DNA of 64,000 bases, from positions 27,387 to 91,386 of the forward strand of contig JAJVII010000039.1 in the NCBI GenBank assembly GCA_022072085.1, read 5' to 3'. How positions within the stretch are numbered: position 1 is the first letter of the stretch; every line of letters begins with the position of its first letter. This DNA is from Phycisphaerae bacterium (lineage in GTDB: Bacteria; Planctomycetota; Phycisphaerae; JAJVII01). A model generated the notes under the pieces. The model searched no databases and was not told the origin of the DNA. It saw nothing but the letters and a program-made list of their open reading frames with translations. This document shows, piece by piece, positions 14,949-23,224 of the stretch. The position numbers and the translations under genes were made by a program.

Positions 14949-17527
14949 ATCCGCATCGCGCCTTGGCCGCCGCTGTCGCGGCCGCCGTCACATTCGCCGC
15001 CGGGAGCCCCGCCATGTCCCAACCGACGCCGTCGCAGCCGACCGCCGCGCTGGTCCCCTTCGACATGCCCTGGGATGACGCCTCGCGGTCGATCACCAAC
15101 GTCAGCGACTGGCTGGACAAGCCGGCCGCCCGACTCGGCCGAATCGTCGCCCGCGACGGCCACCTCTACGCCGGCGACACGCGCGTGCGGCTGTTCGGCG
15201 TGAACCTCTGCTTCGGAGCCTGCTTCCCGACGCACGCCGACGCGGACAAGCTGGCCGCCCGGCTGGCCCGCTTCGGCATCAACGCGGTCCGTTTCCACCA
15301 CATGGACATGCGGCCGGCGCCCGACGGCATCTTTCAACGCGACATGATCGCGCTGGACCCCGGCCAACTCGACCGGCTGGACTACCTGATCGCCCAACTG
15401 AAGGCCCACGGCATCTACGCCAACGTCAACCTGCACGTCAGCCGCGTCTACCCCGGCCAGCCGACCTGGCCGGGCATGCCAAGTTTCCACAAGGGGGTGG
15501 ACAACTTCGTGCCGCGGATGATCGAGCTTCAGCGGCAGTACGCCCGCGACCTGCTGACCCGCCGCAACCCCTACACGAAGCTGACCTACGCTGAGGACCC
15601 GGCCGTCGTGATCGTCGAGATCAACAATGAGAACGGCCTGATGCACGAGTGGTTCGGCGGCGGGCTGGACGACATGCCGGCCGAGTACGCCGACGAACTG
15701 ACGCGGCAGTGGAACGCCTGGCTGGCCAAACGCTACGGCGACGCAGCCGGCCTGGCCAAGGCATGGGACGTCGGCGCCCAGCCGCTGGGCGAGACCATGC
15801 TGACCAACGGCGACTTCGCCCGCGGCGTCGAGGGCTGGACCGTCGAGCGGCACGAGGGCGCGAAGGTCACCGCGACGACCGGCCGCGACGGCCAGGGCGG
15901 CAAGCCGGCCGCCACGCTCCGCATCGACCAGCCCGGCGGGACTTCGTGGCACGTGCAGTTCAACCAGTCGCCGCTGGCCGTTCGGCGCGACACCTCCTGC
16001 ACGCTCAGCTTCTGGGCCAAGGCCGACCGCACCCGCCGCGTCAGCGTCCAGATCGGCCAGGCCCACGAGCCCTGGTCGCTGCTGGCTGCGGCGTCCGCCA
16101 ACCTGACCGACAAGTGGCAGCGGTTCGAGTTCGTCCTGCCTGTCGGCGCCGCCGACGACCGGGCCCGGCTGAACTTCTCCGACCTCAGCGCCGCCGGCGC
16201 GACGTTCAGCTTCGCCGACGTGTCGCTGCGCCCCGGCGGCGTGCTGGGCCTGGCCGACGGCGAGCGGCTCGGCCGCGTGCCCCTCTTTCCGCGGTCGCAA
16301 CTCGGCCGGCGCACCGTCGCGGCCCGGCGCGACTGGATGCGGTTCCTCTGGGACGCCGAACGGGCCTACTGGCTGGGGATGTATCGCTACCTCAAGGACG
16401 ACCTGCACGTGCAATCGGTCGTCGTCGGCACGATCGTCGGATGCTCGAGCCCCAACATCATGGCCGAGCTGGACGCCGTCGACGCCCACGCCTACTGGCA
16501 GCACCCGCAGTTCCCCGGCCGACCGTGGGACGCAGCCGACTGGCTGGTTCGAAACCAGAGCATGGCCGACCACCTGCCCGGGACGATCGGCTCGCTGGCG
16601 ATGCGGCGGGTCGCGGGCAAGCCGTTCCTGGTGACCGAATACAACCACGCCGCGCCCAACACCTACAGCGGCGAGGCCGCGCTGTTCCTGGCCGCCATGG
16701 CCGCCCGGCAGGACTGGGACGGCGTCTTCCTGTTCGCCTGGTCGCACCGCCGCGACGACTGGAATGCCGAGACGTTCAAGAACTTCTTCGACATCGACCG
16801 GCACCCGACCAGGCTGGCCAACCTGATCCCCGCCGCCGCGATGTTCCTCCGCGGCGACGTGCCGGCGGCTCGCGACCTCGTGCAGGTCGTCCTGCCGCCA
16901 GACGAGGAAGTCGAACTGATCCGCACGCGCGGCCGCGCGTGGGAACTGGTCGATGCCGCCAGCGTGGGCGTGCCGCGGGCGGCGGCGCTGACTTCCCGCG
17001 TCGCCATCCGCGTCGGCGCCGACGCGAAGCCCTTGCCCGGCGAAAGCAAGCCCGCCGCTGCGCACGACGTGCCGGACAGCTACCGGGTCGAGGGCGGACG
17101 GACCGTCGCCTACGTCGGCCGGGCCCGCGAGGGGCAGGACGTGCAGGCCGGCGACGCCCGCGTGGTCGTGGGCCCGACACGGCAGCACTGGCTGACGCTG
17201 GCGGCGACGGCCATGACCGGCGACCGGCCCTTCGGCGTTGGCCGGACGCTGCTGGTCGCCACCGGCGATGTCGAGAACACCGCGATGGGCTGGAAGAACG
17301 CGGAGAAGTCCACGGTCGGACGCGACTGGGGCCGGGCCCCGGCGCGGGTCGAGGGGATCGCGGCGACGGTGACACTCGACGCCGCACCGGCCCGCGTCCG
17401 CGTCTGGGCGCTGGACGGCCGGGGACAGCGGGCGCAGGAACTGAAGGTGGCCGACGCCGCAGGCCGATCGCGAATCGAGATCGGCCCGCAGTTCAGGACG
17501 CTGTGGTACGAGGTCGAGGTCGAGTGA
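14945..17527 (+). CDS. Exported clan GH-A glycoside hydrolase with inserted CBM
   Basis: 860 residues with a signal peptide (A/V-rich, ending near SPAMSQ). The TIM barrel starts at VRLFGVNLCFGACFP and INAVRFHHMDM. VVIVEINNEN gives the clan GH-A acid/base (Asn228-Glu229), and FLVTEYNHAAPN the likely nucleophile Glu565. Between them, residues ~283-430 (MLTNGDFARGVEGWTVER through FSFADVSLRPG) form a CBM4/9-like beta-sandwich. The C-terminal ~200 residues are beta-rich. It should hydrolyse a beta-linked polysaccharide outside the cell; the GH family number is not certain (GH5-like). It overlaps the DUF763 stop by ATGA. It converges on the aldolase-sialidase gene 3 bp away. Confidence 0.82.
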   Translation: MNPHRALAAAVAAAVTFAAGSPAMSQPTPSQPTAALVPFDMPWDDASRSITNVSDWLDKPAARLGRIVARDGHLYAGDTRVRLFGVNLCFGACFPTHADADKLAARLARFGINAVRFHHMDMRPAPDGIFQRDMIALDPGQLDRLDYLIAQLKAHGIYANVNLHVSRVYPGQPTWPGMPSFHKGVDNFVPRMIELQRQYARDLLTRRNPYTKLTYAEDPAVVIVEINNENGLMHEWFGGGLDDMPAEYADELTRQWNAWLAKRYGDAAGLAKAWDVGAQPLGETMLTNGDFARGVEGWTVERHEGAKVTATTGRDGQGGKPAATLRIDQPGGTSWHVQFNQSPLAVRRDTSCTLSFWAKADRTRRVSVQIGQAHEPWSLLAAASANLTDKWQRFEFVLPVGAADDRARLNFSDLSAAGATFSFADVSLRPGGVLGLADGERLGRVPLFPRSQLGRRTVAARRDWMRFLWDAERAYWLGMYRYLKDDLHVQSVVVGTIVGCSSPNIMAELDAVDAHAYWQHPQFPGRPWDAADWLVRNQSMADHLPGTIGSLAMRRVAGKPFLVTEYNHAAPNTYSGEAALFLAAMAARQDWDGVFLFAWSHRRDDWNAETFKNFFDIDRHPTRLANLIPAAAMFLRGDVPAARDLVQVVLPPDEEVELIRTRGRAWELVDAASVGVPRAAALTSRVAIRVGADAKPLPGESKPAAAHDVPDSYRVEGGRTVAYVGRAREGQDVQAGDARVVVGPTRQHWLTLAATAMTGDRPFGVGRTLLVATGDVENTAMGWKNAEKSTVGRDWGRAPARVEGIAATVTLDAAPARVRVWALDGRGQRAQELKVADAAGRSRIEIGPQFRTLWYEVEVE

Positions 17528-17530
17528 CGA

Positions 17531-19528
17531 TCACAGGTCGCTCAGCTTGACCGCGCGGACCTCGACGTCTTCCTTGTTCGGACCGTGAATGACCCACAGC
17601 CGGCCGTCGTGGACGATTGCGTGCGGATAGCTGAAGCCCCGCGCCTTGTGCATGCCGACGATCCGCCAGATGGCATTCTCGTCGGCCACCAGCTTGTGCA
17701 GCCGGTCGAACGTGCGTCCGTCGCTGGAGACGCCGACGGTGAGAATCCGCCGCCGCAGCGGGCCGGCGGTCGCGTTGCTGACGATCGCCACGCGGCCGTC
17801 CCCCAGGGGCAGGACGTGGAACTTGCTCTGGGCGTCCACCAGGTCGGTCGGGGCCGCCTCGCTCCAGGTTGCCCCGCCGTCGCGGCTGGTGGCCAGCCAC
17901 AGCCGCCGCGAGCCGGCGTCGTCGCGCATCAGCACGTTGATGTCGCCGTCCGGCGTCATCCACCACGAGGGCTCGGTGAGCCTGACGCCGCTCTGGGCCC
18001 GGCGGCTGAGCACGTGCACGTCCCACTGGTCGACGGCCTGTTGGCCGCCGATGGCCAGGATCGGATCGTGCGGCCCGTTCACGCCGGCCATCGCGTATCG
18101 CCCGTCGCCCAGCGGCCGCGGGGCCTCGTTGACGTAGAAGTCGTCCAGAACCAGGCCCAGCGGCTTCCAGGTCTTGCCGGTCCATTCGAAACCGTCGGTC
18201 GCCAGGTCGGCCCAGCAAAGCCCCGGGCGCGCCTCGCCGTCGACGTACCGCGCCCGCGTGCAGCGCGTCGCCAGCGTCAGCAGCTTGCCGTTGCGGAGCC
18301 ACAGCCCGCCGGCTGTCCAGCGCAGGTAGCCTGCTGGACGGGGGGTCACGTCGGCGGGCGACGACCAGGTCAGCCCGTCGGGCGAGGTGGCGTAGCGGCT
18401 GGTCTGCCCGGGGCTGTCCTCGTTGATGTGGGCCGCGGAGAAGACCGCCCAGAACTTCCCGTCGAAATGGGCGATCGACTGGTGGTGGTGATAGTTGAAC
18501 TCGTCGCCCGCCTTGACGTGGACGACGCTGCCGACCTGCGAGGGCAGGGGGGCGGTCGCCTCGGCCTGCTCCGCGAGCCCGGCCTTGAGAAGGTGGGCGA
18601 CCTTGCGGTCGCCGATCCCCGCGACCGGGACGTGTCGGCCCGCTTCGCCGCCGGCCAGGCGTCCGCCGGTGGACAGTTCCCGCTTCAGTGTAAGCAGGTC
18701 GGCCTCGTCGTAGAGGTCGTGGGGCCGCAGCGGCTGGCCGGCGGGCACGCCCATCGACTGCAACGCCTGCTTCATCAAGGTGATGGCCGTGCTGCCGGAG
18801 GCCAGGATCTTCGCGACGCGGCGGACGTAGTCGGCCTTGGCCTTGTCTCCGCCGGCGGCCTCGGCGCACTCTCGCGGCAGCAGGTTGACCGTGCCGTCGA
18901 TGCAGCCGTCGGCGCCGGCGGCTGCGAAGTCGGCCCGCTGCCAGGCCGAGCCCGAGTAGATCTTGAACCCGGCCGGGGCCGAAGCGCGGATGGCCCGGAC
19001 GCGGTCGATGCTCTGCTCGCTGTCCTTGACGCCGACGACCTTGGCGGCGAGCGTGTGGGCAAGCCGGCCGATGTGCTCCGGGGCCCACGCCTGATGCGTG
19101 CGGACCGGGTTGTGATAGAACAGCAGCGGCAGGCGGGCCGCGTCGGCGATGGCCGTGTAGTAGCGGTCGAGCTGAGCGGGCGTGGCGTTGAGGAACCAGG
19201 GCTCCAGCACGAAGGCTGCATCGCATCCGGCGTCGGCGGCGATGTGCGTGAAGCGGATCGCCTGCCGTGTGCTCGTCCAGCCGGTCCCGGCGGCGACGGT
19301 GACGCGTCCGCGGGCAACCTCGACTGCGGCGCGGTAGAGGGCCGCCCGCTCGGATTCGTCGAGCTGCCAGGCCTCGCCGTTGCTGCCGGTGACCAGCAGG
19401 CCGCTCACCCCGCCGCAGATGATGTAGTCAGCCAGCGCCCGGAACGCGCCCAGGTCGAGCGACTCGTCCGCATTGAAGGTCGTGAAGATCGGGGCCCAAC
19501 AGCCGCCGCGGATCGCAGGGGTCGTCAT
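17531..19528 (-). CDS. DapA/NanA-type aldolase fused to sialidase-like propeller
   Basis: 665 residues in one uninterrupted frame, ATG 19528 with AAAGGACG upstream. Residues 1-~285 are a DHDPS/N-acetylneuraminate lyase-family TIM barrel: GLLVTGSNGEAWQL, Tyr138 in LLFYHNPVRT and Schiff-base Lys168 in VVGVKDSEQS. Residues ~310-665 are a sialidase-like beta-propeller with three Asp-box-like repeats (TSPDGLTWSSP, SRDGGATWSEA, SSDGRTFDRL). No signal peptide is seen, so the fused product is predicted cytoplasmic. The aldolase may act on a sialic-acid-like or other 2-keto-3-deoxy sugar. Sialidase catalytic residues are not obvious. It is divergent from the rhamnosidase gene, with 97 bp shared. Confidence 0.82.
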   Translation of the reverse strand: MTTPAIRGGCWAPIFTTFNADESLDLGAFRALADYIICGGVSGLLVTGSNGEAWQLDESERAALYRAAVEVARGRVTVAAGTGWTSTRQAIRFTHIAADAGCDAAFVLEPWFLNATPAQLDRYYTAIADAARLPLLFYHNPVRTHQAWAPEHIGRLAHTLAAKVVGVKDSEQSIDRVRAIRASAPAGFKIYSGSAWQRADFAAAGADGCIDGTVNLLPRECAEAAGGDKAKADYVRRVAKILASGSTAITLMKQALQSMGVPAGQPLRPHDLYDEADLLTLKRELSTGGRLAGGEAGRHVPVAGIGDRKVAHLLKAGLAEQAEATAPLPSQVGSVVHVKAGDEFNYHHHQSIAHFDGKFWAVFSAAHINEDSPGQTSRYATSPDGLTWSSPADVTPRPAGYLRWTAGGLWLRNGKLLTLATRCTRARYVDGEARPGLCWADLATDGFEWTGKTWKPLGLVLDDFYVNEAPRPLGDGRYAMAGVNGPHDPILAIGGQQAVDQWDVHVLSRRAQSGVRLTEPSWWMTPDGDINVLMRDDAGSRRLWLATSRDGGATWSEAAPTDLVDAQSKFHVLPLGDGRVAIVSNATAGPLRRRILTVGVSSDGRTFDRLHKLVADENAIWRIVGMHKARGFSYPHAIVHDGRLWVIHGPNKEDVEVRAVKLSDL

Positions 19529-19625
19529 TGAAGCGTCCTTTCATCGCCGGCCCGGGGCTGGCGAAAAGGTATTCATCGCGATAATCTGGCCGCCTGTCAA
19601 GAGACGCCTTCAACAGGAGCCGCCG

Positions 19626-22538
19626 ATGTCCGCGACGCTGTTTCACGCCGACGCCCGCTGGATCTGGAGCCGGCATGCCGATCGACACACCAACGACTTC
19701 TTCTGCTTCCGCCGGACGCTCAACGTCCGCGGCCCGGTCCGGGACGCGACGATCCGCATCACCGCTGACTCGCGATACGAACTGCACGTCAACGGCGAGT
19801 GGATCGGCCACGGGCCGCCCAAGTCGTACCTCTCGCCGTGGCCGGTGGATGAATACGACCTCCGCGGGCGGCTGGTCGAGGGCGACAACGTCGTCGCGGT
19901 GCTCGTGCAGCACATGGGGCAGGACAAGTATCACACCTACATCCCGGCCGACGCGGGCCTGCTCGTGCAGGCCGAGTGGCGCGACGCGGGCGGGCGGCGG
20001 CGGGTCGTCAGCGACCGCCGCTGGCGGTGCCGCCCGCACGACGGGTTCCTCTGGCCGGTGCCGCGGATCAGCATCCAGCGCGAGTGGACCGAGCAGTTCG
20101 ACGCCCGGCGGGCGCCGGGGGAGGCGTGGCGCGATCGCGGCTGGGACGACTCCGACTGGCCTGCGGCCGTCGAGGTCCGCCGCGTCGGCACGCCGCCGCA
20201 CGGGGCGCTGGAGCCGCGTGACATCCCGATGCTCACCCGCGAGCCGGTCGAGCCGGCGGCAGTCCTGGCGGCTGAGCCGGTGCGGGCCGCGGACCTGACG
20301 CTGGCGTGGGACTGCCGGCGGCTGGTCTCGGGCGAGCGGCGGATGGCCGACGCCCTGCCGGGGCGTCTGGTCGTCGCGACCTTCATCCACAGCCCGCGGG
20401 CCCAGGCGGTGCAGTTGCACCGCACGCTGATCGGATACTACGAGGCGCCGTGGAAACTGAACGGCCGCGAACTGCGGTTCGACGACCTCTCGCTCCAGTC
20501 CACCGACAGTGGCGTTGCCCGCGCCCGGCTGCGGCGCGGCTGGAACGTGCTGATGACCAACACCTCCGGCTGGACGGTCAACCGCAACGACGCGCTGAAC
20601 CTCTGGTTCAAGCACCCGGTCGCGGCGCACTGGAAGCCGGCGCCCGGCGTCGCCGGCGGCCCGCTGTTGCGGCTGTGGTCCGACGACGCCGACGGCCCGG
20701 CGGCCAGGCGGATCGATGCGATCTGGAAATCCGGGCGGCTGACGGAGGCGGACCTGCACGCCGACTTCGCCGCCCCGCTGCCGCGCGACGCCTGGTCGGC
20801 GGCCAACGTCGCGGCCGTCTGCCAGTCCGAGCGCGTCGTGCCGGGCGTCGTGGTCGTCGCGGAGAACCTGCCCGCGCTGATCCGCGACAACGCCGACTGG
20901 GCGACGATCCAGCCGCCGCGCGGCGGCGCGGACGTCCGGCTGCTGCTGGACTTCGGCCGCGAGACGGTCGGTTATCACGAGTTCGAGCTGGACGCGCCGG
21001 CCGGCACGGTCGTGGACCTGCACAGCTTCGAGTTCATCCAGCCGGACGGCCGGCGGAACCTCAGCGACGGCATGAGCGCGACGGCACGCTACGTATGCCG
21101 CGAGGGGGTGCAGCGCTATCGGACCTTTACGCGCCACGGGTTCCGCTACACCTGGGTGACGCTGCGCGGCCTGCGGCGGGCGGCCGGCGTGCGCATGGTG
21201 CGGGCGATCCGCAGCACCTACCCGGCGACGCGGCGCGGGGCGTTCGCCTGCTCCGACCCGACGCTCGACCGCATCTGGGACGTCGGCGTGCGCAGCGTGC
21301 GGACCTGCTCGGAAGACACCTACACCGACTGCCCGACCTGGGAGCAGACGCACTGGGTCGGCGACGGGCGGAACGAGGCCCTGGTCGACCTGGTCGTCAG
21401 CGGCGATCCGCGGCTGAGCGCCCACTCCTGGATGCAGGCGGCCCGCAGCCTGGATCGCTCGCCGCTGGTCGAGAGCCACACGCCGCCGACGAAGGCCAAC
21501 ATCCTGCCCGCCTGGTCGTTCCTCTGGATGCGCTGGGCCCAGGAGCACTACCAGATGACCGGCGACGCGACGCTGGCCCGTCGGATGCTGGGCTGGCTGG
21601 ACCGGAACGTCGCGGGCATCCGGCGGCACGTCAACCGCGACGGGCTGTTCGAGATCGAGGCCTGGAACATGTTCGACTGGGCCCCGATGGACACGCCGCG
21701 GCGGGGCGTGGTGACGCACCAGAACTGTCTGGCAGTGCTGGGCCTGCGGCAGGCGGCGCGGCTGGCCCGCGACCTGGGACGCCCGAAACTCGCGCGGGGG
21801 TGGGACGAACTGGGCGACGCCCTGGCGGCGGCGATCAACCGGCGGCTCTGGTCGACGCAGCGGCGGGCCTACCTCGACTGCATTCACGAGGACGGCGCGC
21901 CCAGCACAGTGTTCAGCCAGCAGACGCAGACGGCGGCGTTCATCTCCGGCGTGGCGGCCGGCGTGCGGGCGCGGCGCTGCCGCGAGATCATCGAGCGGGC
22001 CCCAGCCGGCTTCGTGCGGGCCGGCAGCCCGTTCTTCATGTTCTTCGTGCTGGAGGTGCTGGCGGCGGAGGAACGCTTCGGCGAAATGCTGGACACCATC
22101 CGCGACTACTGGGGCCCCCAGATCGAGGCCGGCGCGACGACCATCTGGGAGATGTATCACCCCGACCAGCCGCGGATGACCCGCAGCCACTGCCACGGCT
22201 GGTCCGCGGCCCCGACGTTCTTCCTGTCGCATTACGTCCTGGGGGTGCGGCCGGCGGAGCCGGGTTATGGGACGATCCGCATCGCCCCGAGGACCGGCGG
22301 GCTGCGTTGGGCCCGCGGCCGCGTGGCCACCCCGCACGGCGACGTGGAGGTGTCGTGGGAACGGCGGGGCCGGCGACTGGAACTGCGGGCGACCTCGCCG
22401 GGTCCGGGGATGCGGATCGAACTGGCGACGGCCGGCCGGGTTGTGGCCAAGTCCAACGCCCGCGTGATGCGGTCGCCCCGCGGCGGCGTGGTCCTTTCGT
22501 CGCCGGGCGGGGCGGTCCGGGTGGTGGTGGAGGGGTAG
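19626..22538 (+). CDS. Alpha-L-rhamnosidase (GH78-like)
   Basis: 970 residues from ATG 19626, with CAGGAG just upstream. The N-terminal beta-sandwich has RITADSRYELHVNGEWIG, the usual opening of bacterial alpha-L-rhamnosidases. The (alpha/alpha)6 barrel has EDTYTDCPTWEQTHWVGD, which corresponds to the GH78 segment normally written TDCPxRxExxGWxGD and containing the general acid. A closing beta domain (GTIRIAPRTGGLRWARG) is also typical. It removes alpha-L-rhamnose from glycans. No signal peptide is visible, suggesting cytoplasmic action on imported oligosaccharides. The neighbouring lyase, GH-A enzyme and aldolase-sialidase point to a glycan-utilisation cluster. Confidence 0.9.
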   Translation: MSATLFHADARWIWSRHADRHTNDFFCFRRTLNVRGPVRDATIRITADSRYELHVNGEWIGHGPPKSYLSPWPVDEYDLRGRLVEGDNVVAVLVQHMGQDKYHTYIPADAGLLVQAEWRDAGGRRRVVSDRRWRCRPHDGFLWPVPRISIQREWTEQFDARRAPGEAWRDRGWDDSDWPAAVEVRRVGTPPHGALEPRDIPMLTREPVEPAAVLAAEPVRAADLTLAWDCRRLVSGERRMADALPGRLVVATFIHSPRAQAVQLHRTLIGYYEAPWKLNGRELRFDDLSLQSTDSGVARARLRRGWNVLMTNTSGWTVNRNDALNLWFKHPVAAHWKPAPGVAGGPLLRLWSDDADGPAARRIDAIWKSGRLTEADLHADFAAPLPRDAWSAANVAAVCQSERVVPGVVVVAENLPALIRDNADWATIQPPRGGADVRLLLDFGRETVGYHEFELDAPAGTVVDLHSFEFIQPDGRRNLSDGMSATARYVCREGVQRYRTFTRHGFRYTWVTLRGLRRAAGVRMVRAIRSTYPATRRGAFACSDPTLDRIWDVGVRSVRTCSEDTYTDCPTWEQTHWVGDGRNEALVDLVVSGDPRLSAHSWMQAARSLDRSPLVESHTPPTKANILPAWSFLWMRWAQEHYQMTGDATLARRMLGWLDRNVAGIRRHVNRDGLFEIEAWNMFDWAPMDTPRRGVVTHQNCLAVLGLRQAARLARDLGRPKLARGWDELGDALAAAINRRLWSTQRRAYLDCIHEDGAPSTVFSQQTQTAAFISGVAAGVRARRCREIIERAPAGFVRAGSPFFMFFVLEVLAAEERFGEMLDTIRDYWGPQIEAGATTIWEMYHPDQPRMTRSHCHGWSAAPTFFLSHYVLGVRPAEPGYGTIRIAPRTGGLRWARGRVATPHGDVEVSWERRGRRLELRATSPGPGMRIELATAGRVVAKSNARVMRSPRGGVVLSSPGGAVRVVVEG

Positions 22539-22888
22539 CGAAGAAGGGGAGAACCGCGAATTCACGCGAATGGACTCGAATGGGAAAGAGAGGGCGGAGG
22601 GCCGGTCTTTCATTCGCGTCCATTGGCGGTTCATCTTCGTTCCGAATTCCCTCCAGTCTGAATCTGCGTAATCGGCGTAATCTGCGGATGTTCTTCCCCT
22701 CTTGTATTCTCTTCTCTGTGCCTCCGTGCCTCTGTGGTGAGAATCCCTCCGGCGGGGTTCGATAACCGTCCGGCGGGCGATTGTACTCAAGTCCTGCCTC
22801 CGATATCCGATAGTTGCTTAGACGCCATGTGTTCCGCACCGGCGGGCCTGTGTCGCGTGCGCGCTGCCCTTGCATGGAGAGAACGGCG
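22539..22888. other. Intergenic region filled by compound repeats
   Basis: This 350-bp gap between the rhamnosidase and the STAS gene is mostly repeat DNA (22550-22740). After that comes a short unique stretch with GGAGAG, the likely ribosome binding site of the STAS gene, at about 22876. No gene is seen. Confidence 0.75.
22550..22740. repeat. Compound block of degenerate 8- and 9-nt repeats with inverted arms
   Basis: Inverted arms at 22551-22572 and 22611-22632 (GAACCGCGAATTCACGCGAATG against CATTCGCGTCCATTGGCGGTTC) flank a purine-rich centre. Next come three 9-mers at 22661-22687 (AATCTGCGT, AATCGGCGT, AATCTGCGG) and three 8-mers at 22714-22737 (CTCTGTGC, CTCCGTGC, CTCTGTGG). Translations of such blocks give strings like A-D-Y-A-D-Y-A-D and P-P-C-L-C-G-E, which I recall from spurious proteins of many unrelated environmental genomes. 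Confidence 0.8.
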
Positions 22889-23224
22889 ATGCGTATCGAG
22901 TGCACGAGGGAAGGGCGGACCCACATTCTGCGGCCGTATGGGGTAATGGCCGGCGCCCAGGCTGAGGCGTTCGAGGAGCAGGTCCGCGAGGTCCTGGGCC
23001 CCGGCGGCGGCGACATCGTCATCGATATTTCGAACCTCGGCTTCGTCGACAGCCGCGGGTTGGAGGCCCTGGTCAGCCTGGCCCAGCTTCAGATCCGCAA
23101 CGGCCGAATGGTCAAGCTGGCCGGCGAACAGCCGATCGTGCGTGAAGTGCTGGAACTCACGGAGTTGGCGCCCCTGTTCCAGAGGCACGGCGAAGTCCGG
23201 GAGGCGATCAAGAGCTGCCAATGA
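22889..23224 (+). CDS. STAS-domain protein (anti-sigma-factor-antagonist-like)
   Basis: 111 residues from ATG 22889 with GGAGAG upstream. The fold signature is DIVIDISNLGFVDSRGLEALV: the D-S of F-V-D-S-R-G matches the phosphorylatable Ser position of SpoIIAA-type STAS proteins. Relatives act as anti-anti-sigma factors or bind membrane transporters. Here the stop overlaps the GspE-like ATPase start (ATGA, 23221-23224), so the gene appears to be part of the pilus/secretion operon, which is unusual. It may sense or regulate that machine; partner-switch kinase genes are not in the window. Confidence 0.85.
   Translation: MRIECTREGRTHILRPYGVMAGAQAEAFEEQVREVLGPGGGDIVIDISNLGFVDSRGLEALVSLAQLQIRNGRMVKLAGEQPIVREVLELTELAPLFQRHGEVREAIKSCQ

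Noticed and set aside
22550..22740. CRISPR array
   Set aside because: Units are 8-9 nt, contiguous and degenerate, with no spacers; no cas genes. No CRISPR-like array was seen anywhere in the window.
19428..22790. 1120-codon minus-strand open frame opposite the rhamnosidase
   Set aside because: Antisense shadow of GH78; its N-terminal A-D-Y-A-D-Y-A-D part is only the repeat block at 22550-22740.
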